Below are positions 36,118-55,577 of a DNA stretch of 64,000 nucleotides, in pieces. The notes below the pieces were generated by a model. The model was not told the origin of the DNA. It ran no database searches and saw only the letters and a list, made by a program, of their open reading frames with translations. The first letter of the stretch is position 1; each line of letters starts with the position of its first letter. Position numbers and translations under genes: made by a program. Source of the DNA: Moniliophthora roreri (Eukaryota; Basidiomycota; Agaricomycetes; Agaricales; Marasmiaceae); contig LATX02000219.1 of NCBI GenBank assembly GCA_001466705.2, positions 248,001-312,000 of the forward strand. Reading direction: 5' to 3'.

Positions 36118-36611
36118 ATGCCGGCTGTGCTGATTGTTGAAGGTATGGCTCGCGTTTTTCCTCGAGTGGTTAGAGGTACTTACCGTCATGATCAGGCAAT
36201 GTAACCAACCAGAGAATACTAGCCACCTTTCTTTCTGAGAGGAAAGCCGAATTCGACGTAGCCTCGACGCGAGATGAAGCTGTAGACAAATGGCGCAGTG
36301 GCGAGTTCAATTTTGTTCTGGTGAGTACCTTGATTCCTTTTACCTCTGTTATACTTGGACGATAACTCACGCGAAGCGCACTCTAGTCAGACAGCCGGGA
36401 AGAAATTGGTCTAGCAGCCATTTCTGAGATCCGACAACTAGAGTTGGAGAAGCTCAAGGCTAGACCTACACGAATCATCACGATATGTCAGACGTACGAT
36501 CAGGGAAGGACGGCTATGGGTGCTGGGAGCAGCGACTATCTGGCGAGACCATTGACGGTGCAAGGTCTGTGGAACAAGTTGATTGAATTGGGGTTCCCGG
36601 CCAAGAGATAA
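36118..36611 (+). CDS. Small receiver-like (CheY-fold) protein, degenerate pocket
   Basis: Exons 36118-36142, 36196-36320 and 36387-36611 give 124 residues, just one receiver domain. It opens VLIVEGNVTNQRILATFL, matching the response-regulator start VLIVEDNxxNQ except that the second acidic residue is glycine. The phosphoacceptor region reads NFVLSDSREE, where the aspartate may be kept. The end is RIITICQTYDQGRTAMGAGSSDYLARPLTVQGLW, matching the usual T...AGxxDYLxKPL block with arginine in place of the conserved lysine. With two of five conserved positions changed, normal phosphotransfer is doubtful, so it may be a pseudo-receiver binding a phosphorelay partner. The Gly codon spans an intron; other acceptors nearby do not keep frame. 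Confidence 0.74.
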
Positions 36612-38436
36612 ATTAATGCACATTGCAACACAACACTGTACATCGGGCTTTTGGAGTGTTTCTATTATACTTGTGTATATTTTCTTGTTGTATCAATGGC
36701 TTTGTGAGCAATGTAATTTATATCTTCACTGAAAGACTCGACGGATGCTACGAGTCGTGTGAGCGCAACGTTGGTGAGCTGGAATCTGGCTGGAGTTGGA
36801 ATATATCACTGCGTGAAACGTCAGATTATCGCTCAGGAGAATGTGGGAAGAATGTCCTGAACCTACCAAGATCACCCCAAAAATGCGAATGTCTGGAGAA
36901 TTTCATTGTTCCGCCAATGTTTCGCTGACATTCCGACACAGATTCTCACAACATTCTCTCAGGGTATAATCTGACTAGCCCTACCACCCCCTCCCAGTAC
37001 CAGCCTCATCCTCCTTTCTCTGCTCTTTATAGGACATAAATGACAATGAAATTGATTCTATGTTATGAACAAGGACTATGGACATAAAATACAAATCATC
37101 TAGATGAAAAGACAGTCAAACAAGGGGTGGAGGAGCTGCTAGCTAGACGGTTGCCGACCGAAGGTCACAGCTAAGCGGACATGTACCGTTTTTTGGGAGT
37201 ATTGAGTGGCCAGAAACCGCTGAACACTGCGTGGAACATTCAGCTTGTTGAACAGGTTTCGGTAGTATAGATACTTACCGTGAACAACACGGTGTTACCT
37301 GAGTCAAAGACTTGGCTGTGATAGAACAGTTCGTGAGTACACTTGTTCAGGGATGTGCATGAATACTCACAAAGATAAACATGTAACGCCGAGAGGTTCT
37401 GCTTTACTGTAACGTACTCGTCATCAGACTTCATGGGTGAAAGCCAAATCTAGGACACTCACCAGAGCCGGCTCATATGAGACCGATCATGACGCCCTGT
37501 TGAATACGAGATGGTTAATGAGTTGCAATACGGGTAATGTGTGAGACTTACCAGAATCAATGCCATCGTTCAGAAACCGCTCAGAGACTCGTAAGAGAGA
37601 TGCCGCTTAAGAGTTGTTGTCCGAGACGCCCTTGGTTCTGTCAGCTTGATAAGGATAGTTTTTGCCTTCGTCAACTCGATGTGCGCTTCGCGAGGTGAAC
37701 ACTTTCAGTATGAACACGTAGATCCCGTCCGAAATAAGGTGCTGCAAGTAGAGGTTAGCGGAGCTCACAAGATCAGCAGATAGCACACGCACCTGAGCAT
37801 TTTCGTTCCATCCAAACCACCCGGACTAACCACTATCCAAATAAATCAAGGTGACTGATGTCTTTGCAGAGGCTTCGCGTCAATATGAGAGTCGGTGACG
37901 ATATCGGTGAACTGGCGATGATGACGTGTCAGAGTAAAGAGCAAGTACGAGATTTTTTTCCAAGTCCGCGCGTCGTTTGGGTACAGGCCCTAGGAGGGAA
38001 TATAGAGAGAATATCTGGAGGATACATGGATCCTGTTGGAATCATGCCGGTGGTGAAAGCACACGAGGATGTTGCGAGAATGTCGGCCGAATCATCAGAT
38101 TCTTCCCACATTCTGAGTCTCCTCAGTGATGATCTGACGTTTCACGCAGTGAATGACTTTCCCTAGAACTTTCCCAAGACCTTCCTGAAAACTTGCCCTA
38201 TCATCCTCTGGCCCCCATCATCCTCTGGCTCTGGTCTAAGGTCGTTGCATTTCGTGAAGGACGTACAGAAAAAATTTAAAGGGTTCATGTGAGTCATTCA
38301 GATCATTCTCTAGGTATCATGCTAATGAAGAAAATGGTCCTGACACGACACGACAACAGTACTTTCACGTCTGGAGCTTGGAAGACCACCGTGTTCACCT
38401 TGTGTCCACCTATTTCAATAACAATCACTACCAATA
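36612..38436. other. Region without a confident protein gene
   Basis: About 1.8 kb. Open frames are short on both strands, including one of 102 codons at 37858-38166 (+) with no recognisable domain. A series of intron-like intervals on the - strand is listed separately. Confidence 0.5.
37100..37840 (-). other. Unresolved spliced locus on the - strand
   Basis: Five intervals have strong GT-AG signals and intron-like lengths of about 50-56 bp: GTGCGTGTGC...CTTGCAG (about 37792-37743), GTAAGTCTCA...TTCAACAG (37552-37498), GTGAGTGTCC...GTTACAG (37463-37408), GTGAGTATTC...TATCACAG (about 37373-37319) and GTAAGTATCT...CCACGCAG (about 37280-37229). Removing them leaves small exons with several competing frames of about 50 codons, none recognised. 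One piece (HLISDGIYVFILKVFTSRSA) looks coding. It may be a small gene with missed exons, or a spliced non-coding RNA. Confidence 0.35.
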
Positions 38437-39471
38437 ATGGCTATCATCGAAGGAGGAGATGACCTTTCGCACTTATGGTCTATCATCACAGAGCTCAGTG
38501 AGCAGCTCAATCAAAACAGGAGCATGTCAGTTGCCTTGTACGGAACAGCAGGGAGTGTGAAGGTGCGGCGTGCGGTGTGCACTTCCTCGTAGAACTATCT
38601 CATGTTTCCTGAATAGAGTCAAGCGTTACACTCCCAGACTGGCTTCGTTCTGCGGAGGTTAGTGACAATGGTACTGGCATCTCACCATGCGAATAACAGT
38701 CGCATTTTGTAGGTTCAACATGGACAAGACCCAAGGTTCATTCCATCCTTTCTCGATAGTCACAGATCTGTTCTCACACTCGTCTCCGAACAGAGGCATA
38801 CGAAACAGAACTAGAACGAATGAACGCTGCGATGTTACAGGAGAATCAAGCGCTACAACATGACAACAAGCAGCTTAATACCCTCATAAAGGAGTACGAA
38901 CAGACTCTGGACACACTCATGAGTAAGTTTTGCCTCTCTTTGCCTCCAGCGAGCCCATATTGACCGTGTCTAGCCCAATTCAGGAACAAGGCCGTGAGTT
39001 TTTCCTGTCGTACTCAGGGTTTGATAACTCTGACCTCTTTTTCGTCAGCAAGATGTTCAGGAGCACGAGTTATCCATAATCAGGGAGTACGAGTCCAAAT
39101 TGTTAGCTTTGGAGGAACAAAATGCAACTCAAGAACTAGCGACAAGCACTGCAATATCAGAGTCTCTCGCACGGATATCTCGGCTACTTCGACAGTGTTT
39201 GCGAGCTCAGGGTGGTGAAGATACTCCTGAAGAGGGTCGTCAGGACGGATCCAATACCGATGATAAAGGTTCCGTTGAGGACAAGATTGAAGAAGTGACA
39301 GAGTCCTTATACGAACGAGAACCATGGTTGTCAAGGGACGCCACGCAAGCGGAGTGGGCCATGGAGAGGGAGATTGAACTCGCAAGGTTGGAAAAGGAGA
39401 ATGAAGAGTTGAGAAGGATGTTGGGTATGCTACCGGCGCAGACGCAGCATGCACCGCAAAGTACTGCATAA
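38437..39471 (+). CDS. SIKE/FGFR1OP2-like coiled-coil protein
   Basis: Exons 38437-38562, 38617-38657, 38713-38735, 38794-38922, 38974-38993 and 39049-39471 give 253 residues; exons of 20 and 23 bp are included because they alone keep frame. It is largely coiled coil: MLQENQALQHDNKQLNTLIK, then YEQTLDTLMTQFRNK, matching the SIKE/FGFR1OP2 family block (ENxxL...YExTLxxIMxxxR). The end has LARLEKENEELRRMLG. In animals and fungi this family is part of the STRIPAK phosphatase-kinase assembly, which in fungi governs cell fusion and fruiting; that role is inferred. The low-complexity acidic segment at about 155-190 is typical of a linker. Confidence 0.75.
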
Positions 39472-40036
39472 CATGTCATACCGGAGCCAACGGTGGCCGA
39501 GATCATGCAGTGATCTTACTGGTGGAGATGGTAGTGGAGGCCTAGGCGAACCTGTGATGCTAAGCATGGAACGTGAGCCACGGGCGCGTATGTCGTTCCG
39601 GATTGATGCATCATGAAAGGGTACACTTTTCTAGTTACATGTATAGATGAAGGCCGTGCATCATGATAGATCGAAGTCAGAATGAGCGCTGTGAACTGAT
39701 TTAGGCCCTTAGGGGACGGAAACATGGTAAGTACTAAGGGTGCCGGAGAATGCCATAATGCCATAATTTCACTCCCGTCCCCTCCTGGACTGATTCACAC
39801 CGGCAATTTTTTTTCTTTATTAATTTTGTTATTGCTTTAGGCGAGGAACATACCGCACTTTGTTTACTCAATGTCACCTCGCCTCGACTCGAGGAGCAAG
39901 ACCAAGGCAAACCTACGACGAGCAGTGCGAGCAGAACGAGTGCAGTCAGGAAGGGCCTGTAAAGGTGCGTAATTAAATCCTTACAAGGTCATATATCTCT
40001 ACAACGAATAATAATGAACGTTCTGGCCTTTGGCAG
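39472..40036. other. Intergenic, promoter side of the PH-domain gene
   Basis: About 565 bp. An AT-rich run (tttttttctttattaattttgttattgc, 39808-39837) and a possible 5' UTR intron (GTGCGTAATT at 39964 to TTTGGCAG at 40036) lie before the ATG at 40037. No gene is seen. Confidence 0.5.
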
Positions 40037-43000
40037 ATGGATACTTCGACATTACCCTTTAGGCTGAGAAGCAATTCGCACTCAAATACCAGCTTGCATG
40101 ATGACCCAGCTTCACGTTGTGCGTTTGTCTGCTTCGTTCTATCAGGATACGCTGACCTCAAGTTCTCTGGCGCAGTTGGGCAGCGCGGTCGTTCTGCGGC
40201 ACCCGTTCCTAATTCCCCAGACAAACGCAATTCTTCGAGGGCAAGTCTACTAGTTATGGCCTCAGACGCCCTCAACTTCAATTTCGGACGGAGAAGGAAA
40301 TCTATTCGCCAACCGCTTGTACCTCAGCGCCCTATGCCCATAATTCTCCCTGATGTCATAGAAATATCCGCGGCCCACAAGGATGAAGAGGTTGAGGAAC
40401 GAGGTCGACTACGAGAACAGGCAGCCCAGGCTCTTGGTCTGTCTTTATCTCCAGATGACGGCAATGAACGGAGCGTTCTAGATAGTCTAGGTCACGAGCG
40501 AATAGACTCGCGGGACGAGCCTCGGGATAGTACAGAACAGGGCACAGATCAGGACACATTGGACGAGTCCGTCTCCGTGACCCGAAGCTCAGAATCGGTT
40601 GGTGCACCTTCTCATGCACCATCCCACCTTCACCATAAACCACGACGTCCAAACTCCTCACATTCTACCCGTTCCCCGTTGAACTCTAGCATCTCTGTGT
40701 CTATACCTTCAGCCCCCTCAGTTCTCGGCCACGGTAGAAGTCGATCCGGGTCAATGCCTGCGGCCTTACCTTCACCCAAAACACCATCGCATGGCCGATC
40801 ATCTTCTATAGGCCGGAGCCCGATACCCCCGTTTCCCTCCACACCTTCAGCACTTACACACTTTACTCAACTTTCTTCGACTTTTCCGAAATATCATCCA
40901 CCTTCATCACTCCGCATATTCGCGCTCTCCAAGCAATGGAAAACGCGCTTCATGGTGCTGTCATCGCCGCCAACGCCATCTCTCCCCGCTTTTCTCTCGC
41001 GTGGCTTTGGCAGTAGCAGTAATAGCACACCTCCAGTGTCCTATTTGCACTTGTTCAAATCTTCTGCAGGCGAAGAAAAGGAGATTGAACGGCTTGAGAT
41101 CAACGAAGACTCGGTCGTCTTCGTAGCAGAGGAAGAAGTAGGCGGACGGAAGCATGTTATCAAGGTTGGAGGTGTCGATGTTGGTGCTATGAGAAAGGAC
41201 CTCAACCAGGAAGATAGTGGAAGAACTATGTGGTTTTTGCAGATGACAGATTCAGTTCAGGCTCAAAAATGGATTGCAAGTATAAAGAACGCCATCCTAA
41301 ACCAGAGGTAAGCCCGATCTCTGTGTTTTAATCTTAAAAATAAAAATACTGTTGATGCTAACATCCTTCGAAGGTCCATGCGTGCAGGTCTAGGACTTCA
41401 CTCGAATGCCTCTGGCTTAGGTATCGCCGAACCCCGGGGCGATATGGATGTCATGCTATCGATGCGTGCACAAGGCATCACCTCATCTCCTGCAACTCCG
41501 CCGGAACCACCGAGCAGTCCAGATACGCGTAGAAATCCCTATGCTTCTTCCCCGTCGTCCATTCGCTCCTCACATACTCAGACTCTCGGTAACGGTTCCG
41601 TGACGAGTCATAATCATAATCTCTCTGGCGGCAGTAGTCAAGGCAATGGCGCCGTATCAGCTCTCAAAGGACTGTTTTCTGGTGGAAATCGACCTCGATC
41701 AAGTTCTCGTGCTACCAGCATATGTTCTGATCAAGGTGACGAAAGTCGAAGAGAGAGTGTGCATAGTTCGATCTTGGGCACGACCGGAAGCGGGAGTAGC
41801 AAGGGAAATAGTCTCATGAATCTATTGAGGTCGAATACGCTCGACACTCTTGGCAACAGCACAACAGCTTCTCCGCCCGTCCCTATTCCTTCGCCCGCCC
41901 AATCGCATTTCCACCCTCGTACAACAAACGCCGACCTTCGGCAACACCATCTCTCGCAGTTGGATCGCAAGATCATTGATGACCCGAATGCTCTCGATAG
42001 AGATGACGATTTGGCAACACCCATATTCCGCACGCCTGTCAATGTTTTTGACGGCAACACCAGAGACGGAGATCATAGTTCTTCTAGGGCTACCAGAGCA
42101 TTGACAATGGATGCTATATCACTGCAGCCTCCACCAAGAAAACGTTGGACATCGTACGGTGCGCAGCATCCGTTCGCAACGGCTGATACAACGACGACGT
42201 CATCTCAGGACGATGGGAATGAATCACATTCCTTTACTGATCGCTTGAGCGTCCATGATCAAGCGCAAAGCACTAGCACTACCTCTGGACTGAGTATCAG
42301 TCCGGGGGGCATGAGCGGGTTTTCCTTTGGAACACCTGAGGAACGTCCCCGGTCACCGTCGATGGGTTCAGTGTCGACCGTGGGGTCAGAGAATGGCAGA
42401 GCGGGGAGTGTGAACGGGGAGAGAGCGAGCATCAATACGAAGAGGAGCTCGGTCCACAAACGATGGTCACGCCAATTGCCTCAAAGACTGACGCCACCAA
42501 GTGGTCCGCCACCTGCAGTGCCCAGCGGAGAAACATCATCCAGCAATGTCTCTACAAAAGCGCACCCTTATGCGACTGTGGATGGATCCCCCAGCAGATC
42601 CTCTCGAGCAAGCATACCATCATTCTCGAAGCGGGCGTCGGCTTCGTCAGCTTTCAGCATTAGTAGCCTGAACTCTTCACAGTCGCATGGTGCAGCATCG
42701 AATGGTGTATCTCACTCACGCCCTGTATCTGGGCTTAGTGGAATATCCCACTCACGACCCGGCTCTTCCCATCGGGCTTCGATGTCACCCCCGCCGCGTC
42801 CAGCACCTACCTTTGCACTTCCGCCAGCCCCCATGACACATCAAGATGACGCTTCTCACCCTCAGACACAATCTGCCCCGTCCTCTGCAGCACCGTATAA
42901 GCAATCTTTCAGAGACTCGGTGTCTGCACGTGCCATCCGGCTTTCGCTTACCGCTCCGAAGCCTCCTCCAAATACGACGCTACCGCCGCGACCAGATGAG

Positions 43001-43681
43001 AATAGTTCTCTACCTCGTAGACGGGCGGGCAGCGGTGCCACCACCTCGACGAAGACTAGCAGTGTTTTGTACTCAATCCCTGGTTCACCTGTCCCTCCAC
43101 CAACCATACATTCTGCTGCAGCGTCCTCTCGGGAGCCCACTGATCCCCTTCCACTAACCCCTACTTCCCCGGTCTCGCGGCATTCGGGATTACCACCGTC
43201 ACCTACTGCTTCCCCAGCTCCTTCGCGAGCTGCCTCGATTAAGCAGCGTCTTCGTATACTCAGCACGCCTTCTCCCTCTTCTCCGACTATCCTCAGTAAC
43301 ATAACCAGTTCCAGTCAATCCTCCTCACGGCCGCAACTTGCGACGTTAACAACGAGTACCACGCCCTCGGGTACGCCTCAAGCGGAAAAGGCGTCGTTTA
43401 TTGATAACAATCCTAGTTTTGCAACGCTCGCTTCCCCAGTTTCTCCTTCATTCCCTACTCCCAAGATACATACCATCACTCCCCATGAACCGGAGCCCGA
43501 GTTGACATCGTTGTCACCTCCGCCTCGTCGTGCATCGAAGCGAGTATCTATCCCAGATTCAGAACCTTCAACTTCAATTGCTATTCCGGAAGAGTCTCCG
43601 ACCGCAGAGGACCAATCTTTTCTTTCTTCTTCTCTTTCTCGTCATGGATCCGTCATTTCACTTGGAATTGTTAGCATGTAG
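40037..43681 (+). CDS. PH-domain protein with long serine/proline-rich tail
   Basis: Two exons (40037-41307, 41374-43681) give 1,192 residues. The N-terminus is rich in serine and basic residues (FRLRSNSHSNTSLHDD; NFNFGRRRKSIRQPLVP). A PH-like domain spans about 285-424 (FALSKQWKTRFMVLSS, SYLHLFKS, RTMWFLQMTDSVQAQKWIAS), so membrane or phosphoinositide binding is plausible. The rest is low-complexity serine/proline sequence with proline-rich strings that could bind SH3 domains (TPPSGPPPAVPSG; PPPRPAPTFALPP). No catalytic domain is visible. Similar PH proteins with disordered tails exist in basidiomycetes, but no function can be assigned. Stop to PRP8 stop is 280 bp, convergent. Confidence 0.8.
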
Positions 43682-43961
43682 ATCATTAGTTCACCCGCGT
43701 TTCTTCTGTCTACTCACCACATATACCATTGTTTTCTCGTCAATTGCTGCTGTACATTTACTTACCTGTTTGACTTTGATTGGGCGAGCAGATACGAATT
43801 TCACGATTCGAATATCTTCTCCAGCTATTGTATACCGGTCCTTCGTTACTCTCACATTGTCCTATGCAAACATCCTGCCTGTGAACGAAGATTAATGTAA
43901 TTTTACACTTGATACAAATACACTAGATGACTATAGAATCTAAATGATAGCATATGCGAAA

Positions 43962-52768
<8,807 letters not shown>

Positions 52769-53099
52769 TGCCAATGACGGTCTTGAGCGAACCAAGTTTT
52801 GTGTGACAGAGTAACGTGTGACGCTAGGATGAGTAAACGCCTCGGAAGCGTGCGTGTACTTCACCTTCCTAATTTAGTGCCCTGCAACGGCCAGGAGCGA
52901 GAACCATACAGTCGGCGTGAAAAGTTTTGCAATACTAAATATAGGAATTTGTTCACGTGCACGCCAAACGAAACGAATGGTAGTCAAATGAAGTCAAATG
53001 AACACCCTCAGAATTTTTTTCTCTTTTCCTAGTTTTTTTGAGTGCAGCCACTAGACATGAGCCCATTATGCCCTGAACAGTAAAAAAATTGAGAAGGGG
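52769..53099. promoter_or_regulatory. PRP8 upstream region bordering a transposon remnant
   Basis: About 330 bp separate the PRP8 start from the first recognisable codons of transposon A. This must contain the PRP8 promoter, or the promoter extends into transposon-derived DNA. A T-rich run (aatttttttctcttttcctagttttttt) lies at 53013-53039. Confidence 0.5.
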
Positions 53100-53656
53100 G
53101 GAGATTTCGGTAGGTGTTTTTAGGCTGGACGATCTGAGCTTACAATGGGTGCTCGTCAAGAGTATTCACGAGGCTCTACCACATGGCCACCCAGGACAAT
53201 GGAACACCATCAATCAAATTGAGCAAGACTACTGGTGGCCAGGAATGGCTAAATTCATTCGGCAGTTTGTAGATGGATGTGTGGCATGTCAACAAATGAA
53301 GATCAATATGCATCCCACATGAACCCCAATACAGCCCATTGGTGGGCACAAAGATGTGTTACCATTTCAAATACACACAATGGACCTGATCACAGACTTG
53401 CCAGAAGTAGACAATGCCAATAGTATTCTCGTCATGGTGGACTATGCCACTACAAAGGGAGTAACTTTAATCCCCTGCAACAAGAAACTAGATGCAAAAG
53501 GAGCAGCAGAACTTTTACTTGCAAACATATACAAATGATTTGGTCTACCGGACAAACTAATATCCAACTGAGACCCTCAATTTGCAGCTGACATCTTCAA
53601 AGAGATGGGTAGACTGTTGGGGATTAAACAAATGCTGAGTACTGCTTACCATCCTC
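53100..53656 (+). pseudogene. Element A: integrase fragment, left part
   Basis: Reads in one frame as a Ty3/Gypsy integrase: the zinc-binding HHCC region (HGHPGQWN, WWPGMAKFIRQFVDGCVACQ) then the catalytic start (TMDLITDLPEVDNANSILVM). Three in-frame TGA codons break it (53322-53324, 53536-53538, and one before DPQF near 53570). It stops at 53656 because element B is inserted in the next codons. No gag, protease or reverse transcriptase of A remains to the left, so A is 5'-truncated. Confidence 0.9.
53652..53656. repeat. Target-site duplication TCCTC, left copy
   Basis: The 5-bp string TCCTC directly before the left LTR is repeated directly after the right LTR. Five base pairs is a usual duplication length for Ty3/Gypsy integrases. 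Confidence 0.9.
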
Positions 53657-54053
53657 TGTTACGTTACTTGTGCGCAGCAACATCAACCAACTCAACTATA
53701 ACGTAGTCAAGAAGGTTGTAAGGTTCAAGGTTCAGAGTTCAAGCAAGAACTAAGAGGTGGTCTCTTAGTTGGATGCTCAAGAGTTCGTTTCATTGCTAAG
53801 ACAAGGTTTACAATTAACTAGGTCAAGCTGAGGAGCTTGAGACTTAGTTCGAGCTACTTAAATAGTACAGTGTATCTATGATTACAAACAAGATGGAACT
53901 CAAGAGAACATCATAGAAATGTGTACATAATTACTGATGGAAACAGAGAGAAAGGAAAAGAAACTGTTACATAAGAGTTCAAGAAGGTCATAGAAAGTGA
54001 AAGTAAATATTAGTAATACATGCGGTCATGTGAAAGTCTGTAGCATTGTAACA
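53657..54053 (-). repeat. Element B 3' LTR (left)
   Basis: 397 bp, starts TGTTACGTTACTTG and ends ATTGTAACA on the + strand. It differs from the right LTR at 15 positions, all transitions, with no length change. Confidence 0.95.
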
Positions 54054-54065
54054 TTACCCCCACAC
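54054..54065 (-). other. Element B polypurine tract
   Basis: On the - strand reads GTGTGGGGGTAA directly against the 3' LTR, the expected place and base content for a plus-strand primer. Confidence 0.65.
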
Positions 54066-54295
54066 TAGGGGCGAAATTCCAATCTCGCCACTGTTCCATC
54101 TGATAATGTTACCTCTCAGAACGATTCCTGTTGTCTCGAGTACACCCATTCGTATTGCTCCTCTGCGTTCTCCGTTGCAGCTATTGTTGAACTACTGCTC
54201 TCTGTCTCCATAGAGTTCAGTGTCAGGGTCACCTCCATAGATATCATCGTCAAAAGATGATGAGCGCTGGGGAGGGTGGTTTCGAGCAATTTGCT

Positions 54296-54517
54296 TCAAC
54301 CGTCATTTGAGACGACAATCTTGAGAGAGGTGACCAGGTGCAGCCGTCCCGCATACTTGACAACAGTAGCTCGGGCATTCTCTGCCGTGGTGGTACGCCA
54401 CTCTGCACACAGGGCAGAGAGGTACTTGTAAACTTCGTCGGTCATGTTGTCGCTGTTGGTCGGAGATGAGGATGGCTCACTCAACGAGGCTTCTACGAGG
54501 TCATCGTCATCCCACAC
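54296..54517 (-). CDS. Element B: distal part of post-pol ORF, other frame
   Basis: An open frame of 73 codons, its first sense codons (WDDDDLVEASLSEPSSSPT) overlapping the end of the larger post-pol ORF in a different frame. It may be the true C-terminus of that protein, reached by a frameshift, since element A also has a VLVWDNKNAE-like string at the same place. It has no recognised domain. Confidence 0.4.
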   Translation of the reverse strand: MWDDDDLVEASLSEPSSSPTNSDNMTDEVYKYLSALCAEWRTTTAENARATVVKYAGRLHLVTSLKIVVSNDG

Positions 54518-55556
54518 TGACTGAGTTGTTGGATCTTGGATCAGCGTTCTGGGAGGGACTGGAGTTGGTCTCTGGTTCGCGAGCGATCAGTTCAGGGGTA
54601 TGTCGGTTGTCGGCATAGGTAATTTGGAGGGGTTGAAAGTAGGGGTTGAGGACACCGTCTGCACGGAACGGTACCGTGGCAGGGGGGTCACAATTGTTGC
54701 ATCCCTGAACACCGGGGGAGTAGATACTCTCCATATTGGATTGGATGGCCTTGGCACCTGAATCCGAAGGGGAAGGGGTTCTGATGCCGATGGAGGCGGC
54801 ATACATTGGGGGGCTTCCAGGTTCTGAGGGGGGAATGTGTTTGACAACGATAGATCCATTGTCGGAGGAGTCATCGTTACTGGAGGGGCTTGGAGGTTCT
54901 GGGTAGACAAGGGAGGTGGAACTTGAAGGGGTGGAGGCGAGTCGTTCGTTGGGATGAACGGGGTTATTCGGTCTGGTTCTATCAAATGGCCTAGATAGGC
55001 CAAAGCTGGGTGTGGGGATGGAGGGGATTCGTTCAAATTGCTCGCATGCCAATTGGGCAGTGTTTCGAATTCGTTTGGCATATGCTGCATGTGCCATCCA
55101 AAATTCTGGACTGTTTGGATTTGCATTGCAAATGTTCTTGGGGAGGGAACCTACAGTGTCAGGTGCGTTTCGTGGGTTGTCATTATAGGAATACGCAGGT
55201 GGTGACGGTACCATGATGGGTCCCTGTAGCACGAGGCCGCCAGCGGCTCCAGCTGTTGCGTTGTACGCCAGATTTGCCGAGTATGTGTTGGTCTCTTGTA
55301 CGATTCGATCAAGGGCAGCACGCTGTTCTTGGAGGCAGATCAGGCCATCTATGGTGATTCGGTGTATGGGAGACGCTGCCATCCCAAGCCTCAGTGCGTC
55401 ATCGTGCTCGCCAGTGTTGACTAGGTACAAGAGTTCGAAAGGAGAGGGGGCGAATGGGCCAGTATAGTGGACTCGTTTGGAGTCTTCAACACCAGTGGGA
55501 GGAGAAGGGAGAGGTCGGCTATGGAGGTTGGAAGAAGAGGATCCGTAGTTAGACAT
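54507..55556 (-). CDS. Element B: extra ORF after pol, function unknown
   Basis: 349 codons opening 21 bp after the pol stop, with no internal stop although gag-pol has ten. The protein is rich in proline, serine and asparagine. The ordered-looking part is the first 190 residues (YTGPFAPSPFELLYLVNTGE; IDGLICLQEQRAALDRIVQE; LVLQGPIMVPSPPAYS; NSPEFWMAHAAYAKRIRNTA). No signal peptide or membrane segment is seen, so it is not an obvious envelope protein. Element A carries a decayed homologue in the same position (GPFHPSSFELYIIN; IQLQGPIMVLSPP). I do not recognise the family. Confidence 0.7.
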   Translation of the reverse strand: MSNYGSSSSNLHSRPLPSPPTGVEDSKRVHYTGPFAPSPFELLYLVNTGEHDDALRLGMAASPIHRITIDGLICLQEQRAALDRIVQETNTYSANLAYNATAGAAGGLVLQGPIMVPSPPAYSYNDNPRNAPDTVGSLPKNICNANPNSPEFWMAHAAYAKRIRNTAQLACEQFERIPSIPTPSFGLSRPFDRTRPNNPVHPNERLASTPSSSTSLVYPEPPSPSSNDDSSDNGSIVVKHIPPSEPGSPPMYAASIGIRTPSPSDSGAKAIQSNMESIYSPGVQGCNNCDPPATVPFRADGVLNPYFQPLQITYADNRHTPELIAREPETNSSPSQNADPRSNNSVSVG

Positions 55557-55577
55557 GTTCGTTTGGTGAGGAGTTCC

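Noticed and set aside
37858..38166. + strand ORF of 102 codons
   Set aside because: No recognised domain, no introns, and no support beyond an open frame; left as unannotated sequence.
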